The position numbers and the translations under genes are program-made. Positions 1 to 7,585 of a stretch of DNA of 56,544 bases are shown one piece after another. Below the pieces are notes generated by a model that saw only the letters and a program-made list of their open reading frames with translations, had not been told where the DNA came from and made no database searches. Numbering within the stretch: the first letter of the stretch is position 1; the number at the start of each line of letters is the position of its first letter. Source of the DNA: Azospirillum sp. TSO22-1 (GTDB taxonomy: Bacteria > Pseudomonadota > Alphaproteobacteria > Azospirillales > Azospirillaceae); the NCBI RefSeq assembly GCF_003116015.1, contig NZ_LGQZ01000117.1:1-56544 (forward strand), given 5' to 3'.

Positions 1-65
1 GGGTCCGCAGTGGCGGGCGACCCGGCCGCCATGACGATCCCGACCGCCAGGACCGCGGCGCGCAT
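1..65 (-). CDS. N-terminus of a secreted or membrane protein (partial)
   Basis: Only the first 21 codons lie in the window; the gene runs off the left edge. The visible peptide starts MRAAVLAVGIVMAAGSPATA, with a basic residue, a hydrophobic core and an SPATA motif that would suit signal peptidase I cleavage. The ATG lies four bases after the stop of the DUF3553 gene, so the two are probably one transcript. The function of the mature protein cannot be judged from this fragment. Confidence 0.55.
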   Translation of the reverse strand, partial: MRAAVLAVGIVMAAGSPATAD

Positions 66-69
66 CGCC

Positions 70-249
70 TCACGCCTCGTCGGGATCGACGACGCGCAAG
101 CCGACGACCTGGGTGTTGATGAGCACCTTGCCGGCGTGCTCGAAGTTCACCGTGACCCGCTCGCGGATCGCCGACTGCACCTGGCCGAGGCCCCAGTCGG
201 GCTGGCCGGGGTGGCGGACCCAGGCTCCGGGCACCAGCGTGTCATCCAT
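70..249 (-). CDS. DUF3553 domain protein, 59 aa
   Basis: A small cytoplasmic protein whose whole length matches the DUF3553 pattern: GAWVRHPGQPDWGLGQVQS followed by a VTVNFEHAGK segment and LRVV near the end. In larger proteins this small beta-rich domain often sits at the end of UvrD-like helicases; alone it has no proven role. An AGGA element lies about eight bases before the ATG. It is divergent from chpT (114 bp between the starts) and is followed after four bases by a gene for an exported protein. The family call comes from the sequence pattern; no function is inferred. Confidence 0.75.
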   Translation of the reverse strand: MDDTLVPGAWVRHPGQPDWGLGQVQSAIRERVTVNFEHAGKVLINTQVVGLRVVDPDEA

Positions 250-363
250 GGTCCTATTCCTGAAAAGCGGCGGCATCCCGCGGCGCCGGATGTTACAAGA
301 AGGAGGAGCGTCGCGGGAAGTTCCCGCCGCCGCCCGCTTCGGCCCCCGCACCGCGTGAAGAAC

Positions 364-1014
364 ATGGACCTGGACATCCGCGTCGTCGAGTTGCTCGCCT
401 CCCGTCTCTGCCACGACCTGGTCAGCCCGGTCGGCGCCATCCGCAACGGGCTCGAACTGATCGAGGAGATGAACGAGGATGAGGAGCCGAACCCGGCCTT
501 CATGGGCGAGGCGATCAAGCTGATCGACCACTCCTCGCTGCAGGCCGACCGCCGGCTGCGCGTCTTCCGCCTCGCCTACGGCATGGCCGGGCGTGAGCAG
601 AAGGGCTTCGGCGACGTGCGCAGCGCCATCCAGGGCTGGGTCGAGGGCTCGCGCACCGCGCTGGACTGGCCGGCGGGCGTGCCGTCCGACTGGGCGGCGA
701 TGCGCACCGGCGTGGTCAAGGTGCTGCTGAACACGCTGGTGCTGGCCGAGGAGTCGCTGACCCACGGCGGCACGATCACCGTGGGCGGCGAGGGCAGCCA
801 GGATACCGGCCGCCTCACGGTGACCGCCAGGGGCCGCCCCGGCGCCCTGACCCCGGAGTCCGAGGCGGCGCTGACCGGCCGCGCCACCGCCGACGAGCTG
901 ACCGCCCGCACCATCCACCCCTACATCACCGGCCGCTTCGCTGAGACCTACGGGGTGCGTCTCTCCGCCGCGCCCGCGGGGCCGGAGACGTTGGTGTTCA
1001 CGCTGGAATGGTGA
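364..1014 (+). CDS. chpT: Histidine phosphotransferase ChpT
   Basis: 216 aa. In Caulobacter ChpT relays phosphate from the hybrid kinase CckA to CtrA and to CpdR, which controls the cell cycle and, in many alphaproteobacteria, motility. The signature is near the N-terminus: ELLASRLCHDLVSPVGAIRNG, with His17 as the predicted phospho-acceptor in the dimerisation helix, followed by a degenerate ATPase-like C-terminal half (VKVLLNTLVLAEESL, then GGTITV) without a proper ATP-binding G box. The length is normal for the family (about 210-230 aa). The ATG at 364 places His17 correctly; upstream codons in the same frame show no family similarity. It lies about 370 bp before cheA, and its likely target ctrA is 10 kb downstream in the same window. 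CckA itself is not here. Confidence 0.9.
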   Translation: MDLDIRVVELLASRLCHDLVSPVGAIRNGLELIEEMNEDEEPNPAFMGEAIKLIDHSSLQADRRLRVFRLAYGMAGREQKGFGDVRSAIQGWVEGSRTALDWPAGVPSDWAAMRTGVVKVLLNTLVLAEESLTHGGTITVGGEGSQDTGRLTVTARGRPGALTPESEAALTGRATADELTARTIHPYITGRFAETYGVRLSAAPAGPETLVFTLEW

Positions 1015-1023
1015 GCGGCGGCC

Positions 1024-1197
1024 TCACAGCTGCTTGAAGATCCGCGCCTCCACCACGACCTGCTCGACCCCGTTGGTGGTCTGGTGCGACGTCGTGCGCA
1101 GGGTCACCGCCAGGCTGTGGCGGGCCGCCCGGGTCAACACCTCGTTCAGCGTCGCGACCGCGTCGCGCACCTGCTTGGCCAGTTCGTCGTCGTTCAT
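1024..1197 (-). CDS. Small hypothetical protein, 57 aa
   Basis: This short acidic-to-neutral protein starts MNDDELAKQVRDAVATLNEV and has no membrane segment. The N-terminal half looks helical and the C-terminal half alternates like a beta strand (VEQVVVEARIF). The ATG is preceded by a GAAGGGCGAG purine stretch a few bases upstream. The gene is convergent with chpT (stops 9 bp apart) and divergent from cheA. I do not recognise the family. The ribosome binding site and the tight packing between two real genes support it being coding. Confidence 0.55.
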   Translation of the reverse strand: MNDDELAKQVRDAVATLNEVLTRAARHSLAVTLRTTSHQTTNGVEQVVVEARIFKQL

Positions 1198-1381
1198 TTC
1201 TCGCCCTTCTGTGACAAGCCATCGCGGGGTGTGCCTACCCTTTCGAGGTAAGACACTTTTAATCAGTGTTTGACAGGCTCCGCCCGTGCCCGAAGGCCCG
1301 CTTGCGGCCGGCGGGCCGCGTGCCGCCGGCGCCCGTTCGGGGAGCGCCGCCGCACGATAAACAAGGCCTGGGGAACACGCC

Positions 1382-4135
1382 ATGGATGATCTGCTCAGTG
1401 AATTCCTGACCGAGACCAACGAGAACCTGTCCGTGCTCGACGTCGAGCTGGTCCGGTTGGAGCAGAACCCCAACGACCCCGAGCTGCTCTCGAACATCTT
1501 CCGCCTGGTCCATACGATCAAGGGCACCTGCGGCTTCCTCGGCCTGCCGCGCCTGGAGAAGGTCGCGCACGCGTCGGAGAACGTGCTGGGCAAGTTCCGC
1601 GACGGCGAACTGGTCATCACCCCGGCGGCGGTGTCGCTGATCCTCCAGGCGCTGGACACCATCAAGGGGCTGCTCGCCGTCCTGGAAGCCACCGAGGCCG
1701 AGCCGCCGGGCGACGACAACGACCTGATCATCCGCCTGAACGCCTGCGCCGAGGGCAAGCTGGGCGGCGCTCCCGCCGCCGCGGCTCCCCCGCCGCCCCC
1801 GCCGCCGCCGGCCAAGAAGGAGGAGGTGGAGGTCCCGTCGGTCTCGCTCGAGGAGCTCGAGGCCGCCTGGAACGCCGCCCCCGGCCCGTCCACCGCGCTC
1901 ACCCCGGTCCAGCCCGAGCCCGAGCCGGAGCCCGCCAAGGAACTGGCGGTGCCCGAGCCCGACCCGGTACCGGCCGCCGCCTCCAAGATGCCGGTCCCGG
2001 CCGCCCACGCCGCCCAGTCCGCCGGCAGCAGCGGCGACGACGTGCGCGAGGCCGGCAACAAGGAATCGGCCGTCGCGGCGCAGACCATCCGCGTCAACGT
2101 CGACCTGCTCGAAAACCTGATGACCATGGTCTCGGAGCTGGTGCTGACCCGCAACCAGCTGCTGCAGATCCTGCGCTCGCAGAAGGAGAGCGAGTTCGCA
2201 GCACCCCTGCAACGCCTCAACCACGTCACCTCGGAGCTGCAGGAAGGCGTCATGAAGACGCGCATGCAGCCGATCGGCAACGCCTGGGCCAAGCTGCCGC
2301 GCCTGGTGCGCGACCTGGCGCACGAGTTGAGCAAGAAGATCGACCTGCAGATGCTCGGCGCCGACACCGAGCTGGACCGCCAGGTGCTGGAGCTGATCAA
2401 GGATCCGCTCACCCACATGGTGCGCAACTCGGCCGACCACGGCCTGGAGACCCCGGCCGAGCGCCTGAAGGCCGGCAAGTCGGAGACCGGCCGCGTCACC
2501 CTGAACGCCTACCACGAGGGCGGCCACATCATCATCGAGATCCAGGACGACGGTAAGGGCCTGGCGATCGACAAGATCAAGCAGAAGGCCATCCAGAACG
2601 GCATGGCCTCGGAGGGCGAGCTGGCCGCCATGTCGGACCAGCAGATCATCCAGTTCATCATGAAGCCGGGCTTCTCGACGGCGGCCAAGGTGACCAGCGT
2701 GTCGGGGCGCGGCGTCGGCATGGACGTGGTCAAGACCAACATCGAGAAGATCGGCGGCACCATCGAGATCAAGTCCCAGCAGGGCAAGGGCTCGACCTTC
2801 GTCATCAAGATCCCGCTGACGCTGGCCATCGTCTCGGCGCTCATCGTCGAGTGCGCCGGCGAGCGCTTCGCCATCCCGCAGATCAGCGTGGTCGAACTGG
2901 TGCGCGCCGCCTCGGACAGCGAGCACACCATCGAGCGCCTGAAGGGCACTCCGGTGCTGCGCCTGCGCAACCGCCTGCTGCCGCTGGTGTCCCTGCAGGA
3001 GCTGCTGCGCCTGGAGGACGTCGAGGGCAAGGAGAAGCGCGCCGACGACGAGACCTTCATCGTCGTCACCCAGGTCGGCACCTACACCTTCGGCATCATG
3101 GTCGACCGCGTGTTCGACACCGAGGAAATCGTGGTCAAGCCCGTGGCGCCGATCCTGCGCCACATCGAGATGTTCTCGGGCAACACCATCCTCGGCGACG
3201 GCTCGGTCATCATGATCCTCGACCCGAACGGCATCGCCTCGGCGTCGGGCGAGATCACCATGGGCGAGAACGCCGGCAAGGACACCACGACGGTCCAGGC
3301 GACGCGCCAGGAGGACAAGATGGCGCTGCTGCTGTTCCGCGCCGGGGACGGCGCGCCGAAGGCGGTGCCGCTGTCGCTGGTCGCCCGCCTGGAGGATGTG
3401 GACGTCGCTGCGGTGGAGATGTCGAACGGCCTGCCGGTCGTCCAGTACCGCGGCAAACTGATGCCGCTGGTGCCGATCGACCCGGGCTTCATGCTGGGCA
3501 AGGAAGGCCGCCAGCCGGTGCTGGTGTTCGCCGACGGCGACCGCTCCATGGGCCTGATCGTCGACGAGATCGTGGACATTGTCGAAGAGAAGCTGGTGGT
3601 CCAGCTGACCGCCGAGCGTCCGGGCCTGATGGGCTCCGCCATCATCGCCGGCAAGGCGACCGAGGTGATCGACGCCGGCTTCTTCCTCACCCAGGCCTAC
3701 AAGGACTGGTTCGGCTCGTCGCAGGGCAGCGAGGCGTTCGAGGAGGAGAAGTCGCAGCGCGTGCTGCTGGTGGACGACAGCCCGTTCTTCCGCAACCTGC
3801 TCACCCCGCTCCTCTCGGTGGCCGGCTACGACGTCACCGCGGTGGAGAACGCGCAGGAGGCGCTGGCGCTGTGCGAGGCCGGCGAGGACTTCGACGTCAT
3901 CGTCTCCGACATCGAGATGCCGGGCATGAGCGGCTTCGACTTCGCCGAGACGGTGCGCCGCGGCTCGCGCTGGCAGGCGGTGCCGCTGGTGGCGCTGTCC
4001 AGCCACGCCACGCCGCGCGACCTCGACCGCGGCCGGCAGGCCGGCTTCACCGATTACGTCGCCAAGTTCGACCGTGACGCGCTGCTGTTTGCGCTTCAGC
4101 AGACGCTGTCCGAGCAGAAGGGTGCCCAAGCATGA
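1382..4135 (+). CDS. cheA: Hybrid chemotaxis histidine kinase CheA with C-terminal receiver
   Basis: 917 aa. CheA autophosphorylates in response to chemoreceptors and passes phosphate to CheY and CheB. Domains in order: HPt at about 1-110 with phospho-His44 in RLVHTIKGTCGFLG; an Ala/Pro/Glu-rich linker at about 125-230; the dimerisation helix from about 235; an HATPase domain with N box HMVRNSADHG (about 346-355) and G box DDGKG (about 389-393); a CheW-like domain at about 485-620; a second CheW-like module at about 645-780; and a receiver at about 790-910 with phospho-Asp843 in VSDIEMPGMSG. The extra CheW-like module and the receiver make it longer than the usual 650-750 aa. The same C-terminal receiver is known from CheA1 of Azospirillum brasilense. 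It is the first gene of cheAWYBR and overlaps cheW by ATGA. Confidence 0.95.
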   Translation: MDDLLSEFLTETNENLSVLDVELVRLEQNPNDPELLSNIFRLVHTIKGTCGFLGLPRLEKVAHASENVLGKFRDGELVITPAAVSLILQALDTIKGLLAVLEATEAEPPGDDNDLIIRLNACAEGKLGGAPAAAAPPPPPPPPAKKEEVEVPSVSLEELEAAWNAAPGPSTALTPVQPEPEPEPAKELAVPEPDPVPAAASKMPVPAAHAAQSAGSSGDDVREAGNKESAVAAQTIRVNVDLLENLMTMVSELVLTRNQLLQILRSQKESEFAAPLQRLNHVTSELQEGVMKTRMQPIGNAWAKLPRLVRDLAHELSKKIDLQMLGADTELDRQVLELIKDPLTHMVRNSADHGLETPAERLKAGKSETGRVTLNAYHEGGHIIIEIQDDGKGLAIDKIKQKAIQNGMASEGELAAMSDQQIIQFIMKPGFSTAAKVTSVSGRGVGMDVVKTNIEKIGGTIEIKSQQGKGSTFVIKIPLTLAIVSALIVECAGERFAIPQISVVELVRAASDSEHTIERLKGTPVLRLRNRLLPLVSLQELLRLEDVEGKEKRADDETFIVVTQVGTYTFGIMVDRVFDTEEIVVKPVAPILRHIEMFSGNTILGDGSVIMILDPNGIASASGEITMGENAGKDTTTVQATRQEDKMALLLFRAGDGAPKAVPLSLVARLEDVDVAAVEMSNGLPVVQYRGKLMPLVPIDPGFMLGKEGRQPVLVFADGDRSMGLIVDEIVDIVEEKLVVQLTAERPGLMGSAIIAGKATEVIDAGFFLTQAYKDWFGSSQGSEAFEEEKSQRVLLVDDSPFFRNLLTPLLSVAGYDVTAVENAQEALALCEAGEDFDVIVSDIEMPGMSGFDFAETVRRGSRWQAVPLVALSSHATPRDLDRGRQAGFTDYVAKFDRDALLFALQQTLSEQKGAQA

Positions 4136-4629
4136 GCAGCAACGCCAAGCTCCCCGCCAAGAAGACCAAGGGCGAAGAGGTCGTCTCCGGCGGCTCCCAG
4201 GACTACGTGACCATGACGATCGCCGACCAGCTGTTCGGCATCCCGGTCCTGCAGGTCCAGGACGTGCTGGGGCACCAGAAGATCACCCGCATCCCGCTGG
4301 CGCCGCCGGAGGTGGCCGGGTCGCTCAACCTGCGCGGCCGCATCGTCACCGCCATCGACGTGCGGCTGCGGCTCAACCTGCTGGCGCGGCCGAAGGACAA
4401 GCCGGGCATGTCCATCGTGGTGGACCTGCGCGGCGAGCTGTACAGCCTGATGGTCGATTCGGTGGGCGAGGTGTTGAGCCTGTCCAACGAGGACTTCGAG
4501 CGCAACCCGGCGACGCTGGATCCGCGCTGGCGCGAGGTGTCCACCGGTATTTATCGCCTGAACGGGCAGTTGATGGTTGTGCTGGACGTCCCACGTCTGC
4601 TCAACTTCACCAACATGGAAGCGGCGTGA
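4132..4629 (+). CDS. cheW: Chemotaxis adaptor protein CheW
   Basis: 165 aa, essentially one CheW domain that bridges chemoreceptors and CheA in the membrane-bound signalling array. Recognisable pieces are DYVTMTIADQLFGIPVLQVQ, the conserved segment around SLNLRGRIVTAIDVRLRL, and VVDLRGELYSLMVDSVGEVL. The N-terminal 20 residues are Lys-rich and probably disordered. The start codon overlaps the cheA stop (ATGA), indicating translational coupling and matched amounts of the two partners. Length and order are normal. Confidence 0.95.
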   Translation: MSSNAKLPAKKTKGEEVVSGGSQDYVTMTIADQLFGIPVLQVQDVLGHQKITRIPLAPPEVAGSLNLRGRIVTAIDVRLRLNLLARPKDKPGMSIVVDLRGELYSLMVDSVGEVLSLSNEDFERNPATLDPRWREVSTGIYRLNGQLMVVLDVPRLLNFTNMEAA

Positions 4630-4660
4630 GGCCACGCCGGGCGAGCCTGGGATGCCTGCG

Positions 4661-5026
4661 ATGAAATCCTGTCTGGTGGTGGACGACAGCCGGGTGGTCC
4701 GCAAGGTCGCCCGCAAGATCCTGGAAGAGCTGTCCTTCGCCTGCACCGAGGCGGAGGATGGCCGCCAGGCCATGGAGGCGTGCGCCCGGGCCATGCCCGA
4801 CGCCATCCTGCTGGACTGGAACATGCCGGTGATGACCGGCATCGAGTTCCTGCGCCGGCTGCGCAAGATGAGCGGCGGCGACGCGCCCAAGGTCGTCTTC
4901 TGCACCACCGAGAACGATCTGGCGCACATCCAGGAGGCGCTGTCGGCCGGGGCCAACGAGTACATCATGAAGCCCTTCGACAGCGACATCATCCAGACCA
5001 AGTTCCAGCAGATCGGGTTGCTGTGA
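4661..5026 (+). CDS. cheY: Chemotaxis response regulator CheY
   Basis: 121 aa, a single receiver domain. It has the acidic pair in CLVVDDSRVVRKVARKIL, the phospho-acceptor Asp in AILLDWNMPVMTGIEFL, the Thr in VVFCTTEND and the conserved Lys in YIMKPFDSDI. Phospho-CheY acts at the flagellar switch to alter swimming. There is no output domain. I chose the ATG at 4661, which follows a GGGA element at eight bases; an ATG three codons earlier at 4652 is possible. It lies between cheW and cheB in the same operon. Confidence 0.92.
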   Translation: MKSCLVVDDSRVVRKVARKILEELSFACTEAEDGRQAMEACARAMPDAILLDWNMPVMTGIEFLRRLRKMSGGDAPKVVFCTTENDLAHIQEALSAGANEYIMKPFDSDIIQTKFQQIGLL

Positions 5027-5059
5027 GCGGTCGACGCCGCTAGTAAGGTTGAACGCCGC

Positions 5060-6283
5060 ATGTCCGACAGCTTCCGCCCCTTCTCCGCCGCCCGGCCTCC
5101 GGCGCCGCCGCCCGCCCCGGCCGGCGGCGCCGCCGACCCCTTCCGGGTCATGGTGGTGGACGATTCCGCCGTCATCCGCGGCCTGCTGACCCGCGCGCTG
5201 GAGGGCGACCAGGAGATCCGCGTCGTCGCCTCGGTCGGCGACGGGCAGATGGCGATCAACTCGCTGCAGCGCAACTCCATCGACGTCATCGTGCTCGACA
5301 TCGAGATGCCGGTGATGGATGGCATCACGGCGCTGCCCAAGCTGCTGGCGGTGGCGCCGCAGGTGAAGATCATCATGGCGTCCACGCTGACGCTGCGCGG
5401 CGCCGACGTCTCCATGCGCTGCCTGCAGGCGGGCGCGGCCGACTACATCCCCAAGCCCACCTCCACCCGCGAGGTCGGCGGGGCCGAGGACTTCAAGCGC
5501 GAGCTGGTCTCCAAGGTGAAGGCGCTGGGCGCCGCGGCGCGCCGCGCCGGGTCGCGCTCGCGCGGCGAGATCCGCCCGCTGACGCCCGCCGCACCGTTGC
5601 CGAGTGCCACCGAGCGCGCCGCCGGCGCGCCCGCCCTGGCGCCGTTCCGCCGGCCGGAGCCCGGCCCGATCACGCTGCGCCCCTTCCCGAACCCGCCGGC
5701 GCGGCCGGACATCGTCGCCATCGGCAGCTCGACCGGCGGCCCGCAGGCGTTGTTCGAGGTGCTGTCGCACCTCAAGGGCCTGCAGCAGCCGATCATGATC
5801 ACCCAGCACATGCCGGCCACCTTCACCACCATCCTGGCCGAGCACATCAGCCGCCAGTGCGGCCTCGCCGCGGCGGAGGCCAAGGACGGCGAAGTCATCA
5901 CCGGCGGCCGGGTCTACATCGCGCCGGGCGACTTCCACATGCTGGTGGCGCAGCGCGCCGGGCAGAACGTGCTGACGCTGACCAAGGATCCGCCGGAGAA
6001 CTTCTGCCGGCCGGCGGTGGACCCGATGATGCGCTCCATCGTCAAGGGGTTCGGCGCGCGCAAGGTGCTGGCCTGCATCCTCACCGGCATGGGACAGGAC
6101 GGCATGCGCGGCTGCACCGAGGTGGTCAACCAGGGCGGCGTGCTGATCGGCCAGGACGAGGCGACCAGCGTGGTGTGGGGCATGCCGGGCGCGGTGGCGC
6201 AGGCCGGGCTGTGCAGCGCCATCCTGCCGCTCAAGGAGATCGGCCCGACACTCCGCAAGATGGCGACGGGGGCGCGGCCATGA
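5060..6283 (+). CDS. cheB: Protein-glutamate methylesterase CheB
   Basis: 407 aa. CheB removes methyl groups from (and deamidates) chemoreceptors when phosphorylated by CheA, giving adaptation. After a Pro/Ala-rich tail of about 28 residues comes a receiver (VMVVDDSAVIRGLL; phospho-Asp80 in VIVLDIEMPVMDG), a linker at about 155-215, and the esterase domain from about 217. The catalytic triad is visible: Ser224 in AIGSSTGGPQ, His250 in ITQHMPATF and Asp347 in LTGMGQDGMRG. The length is slightly above typical (about 350) because of the Pro-rich tail and linker. An AAGG element precedes the ATG. The stop overlaps the cheR start (ATGA). Confidence 0.95.
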   Translation: MSDSFRPFSAARPPAPPPAPAGGAADPFRVMVVDDSAVIRGLLTRALEGDQEIRVVASVGDGQMAINSLQRNSIDVIVLDIEMPVMDGITALPKLLAVAPQVKIIMASTLTLRGADVSMRCLQAGAADYIPKPTSTREVGGAEDFKRELVSKVKALGAAARRAGSRSRGEIRPLTPAAPLPSATERAAGAPALAPFRRPEPGPITLRPFPNPPARPDIVAIGSSTGGPQALFEVLSHLKGLQQPIMITQHMPATFTTILAEHISRQCGLAAAEAKDGEVITGGRVYIAPGDFHMLVAQRAGQNVLTLTKDPPENFCRPAVDPMMRSIVKGFGARKVLACILTGMGQDGMRGCTEVVNQGGVLIGQDEATSVVWGMPGAVAQAGLCSAILPLKEIGPTLRKMATGARP

Positions 6284-7134
6284 GGGTCGAAGACTTCGAC
6301 ATGTTCGCCACGCTGCTGAAGCAGCGCTCGGGTCTGGTGCTCACCAAGGACAAGGCGTACCTGCTGGAATCGCGCCTGATGCCGGTGGCGCGCAAGTGGA
6401 ACATGAAGGGCCTGGATGAACTGGCCTCGACGGTCCGCACCCGCAAGGACGAGGCGCTGCTGCGCGACATCACGGAGGCGATGACCACCAACGAGTCCTC
6501 GTTCTTCCGCGACCAGAAGCCCTTCGACCAGTTCAAGCAGATCGTGCTGCCGCGTCTCCTGGAGACGCGGGCCGCCAAGCGCTCGATCCGCATCTGGTCG
6601 GCCGCCTGCTCGTCGGGGCAGGAGGCGTACTCGCTGTCGATGCTGCTGAACGAGGACGCGGCGAAGGTCGCCGGCTGGCGCATCGAGATCGTCGGCACCG
6701 ACATCTCGGCGGAAATGGTGGAGCGCTCGAAGTCCGGCATCTACACGCAGTTCGAGGTGCAGCGCGGCCTGCCCATCCAGATGCTGGTGAAGCACTTCAA
6801 GCAGCAGGGCGACAAGTGGCAGATCGGGCCCAACCTGCGGCAGATGGTGAGCTTCAAGGAGTGGAACCTGCTGGGCGACCTCGGCGGGCTCGGCCAGTTC
6901 GACGTGGTGTTCTGCCGCAACGTGCTGATCTACTTCGACCAGCCGACCAAGACCAAGGTGCTGGAGGCCATCGCCCGCCAGATGCCGCCGGACGGCGTGC
7001 TGTACCTGGGCGGCGCCGAGACGGTGCTGGGCATCACCGACCGCTTCAAGCCGGTGGACGGCCAGCGCGGGCTGTACACGCTGTCCAGCGGACCGGGCTT
7101 CAACACCGCCGGGGCCAGGGCGGCGGCGTTCTGA
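6280..7134 (+). CDS. cheR: Chemoreceptor methyltransferase CheR
   Basis: 284 aa. CheR transfers methyl from S-adenosylmethionine to receptor glutamates and so opposes CheB. The N-terminal helical domain (about 1-80) is followed by a Rossmann methyltransferase domain: TTNESSFFRDQKPFDQF, the SAM-binding stretch IRIWSAACSSGQEAYSL, the acidic residue region EIVGTDISAEMVE, and FDVVFCRNVLIYFD. The last third carries the family ending with VLYLGGAET. Length is normal. It is the last gene of the che operon and is coupled to cheB by ATGA overlap. Confidence 0.95.
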   Translation: MRVEDFDMFATLLKQRSGLVLTKDKAYLLESRLMPVARKWNMKGLDELASTVRTRKDEALLRDITEAMTTNESSFFRDQKPFDQFKQIVLPRLLETRAAKRSIRIWSAACSSGQEAYSLSMLLNEDAAKVAGWRIEIVGTDISAEMVERSKSGIYTQFEVQRGLPIQMLVKHFKQQGDKWQIGPNLRQMVSFKEWNLLGDLGGLGQFDVVFCRNVLIYFDQPTKTKVLEAIARQMPPDGVLYLGGAETVLGITDRFKPVDGQRGLYTLSSGPGFNTAGARAAAF

Positions 7135-7169
7135 CGGCGTCGCCCGCCCGGCATCAACGGGAGGCCCCC

Positions 7170-7574
7170 ATGCGCATCGACCGCATCGACCATTTCGTCC
7201 TGACGGTGCGCGATATCGACGCCACCATCGACTTCTACACGCGCGTGCTCGGCATGGAGGCGGTGACCTTCGGGGCGCTGGGGCGCAAGGCGCTCAGCTT
7301 CGGCCGGCACAAGATCAACCTGCACGTCGCCGGCAAGGAGTTCGAGCCGAAGGCCAGGTCCCCCGGTCCCGGAACCGCCGACTTCTGCCTGATCACCGAG
7401 CAGCCCCTGGCCGAGGTGCAGGCGCACCTCGCCGCGCAGGGCGTTGCCATCGAGGAAGGCCCGGTGCCGCGCACCGGCGCCACCGGGCCGATCACCTCGG
7501 TCTATGTCCGCGATCCGGACGGCAATCTGGTGGAGGTCAGCAGCTACGCCCCCGCGGACGCCGCGCTCCGCTGA
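7170..7574 (+). CDS. VOC-family (glyoxalase/dioxygenase fold) protein
   Basis: 134 aa with one vicinal-oxygen-chelate module: IDHFVLTVRDIDATIDFYTR at the start, a His in RHKINLHV, and the typical ending VYVRDPDGNLVEVSSY. Such small proteins act as dimers on varied substrates (lyases, dioxygenases, resistance proteins), so the reaction is not predictable. The likely metal ligands are His8, His54-region residues and the Glu in LVEVSS. A GGGAGG element lies about five bases before the ATG. It follows cheR by 35 bp and may be read through from the che operon, but no chemotaxis role is implied. Confidence 0.85.
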   Translation: MRIDRIDHFVLTVRDIDATIDFYTRVLGMEAVTFGALGRKALSFGRHKINLHVAGKEFEPKARSPGPGTADFCLITEQPLAEVQAHLAAQGVAIEEGPVPRTGATGPITSVYVRDPDGNLVEVSSYAPADAALR

Positions 7575-7585
7575 GGGGAGGCCAT

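Noticed and set aside
1295..1317. GGCCCGC/GCGGGCC repeat before cheA as a terminator or operator
   Set aside because: Short GC-only repeats of this kind arise often by chance here and there is no T-run.
1259..4129. Very long minus-strand open frame opposite cheA (about 950 codons)
   Set aside because: Antisense shadow created by high GC; its product is a His/Gln/Arg/Leu-biased string with no family match, while cheA on the other strand is certain.
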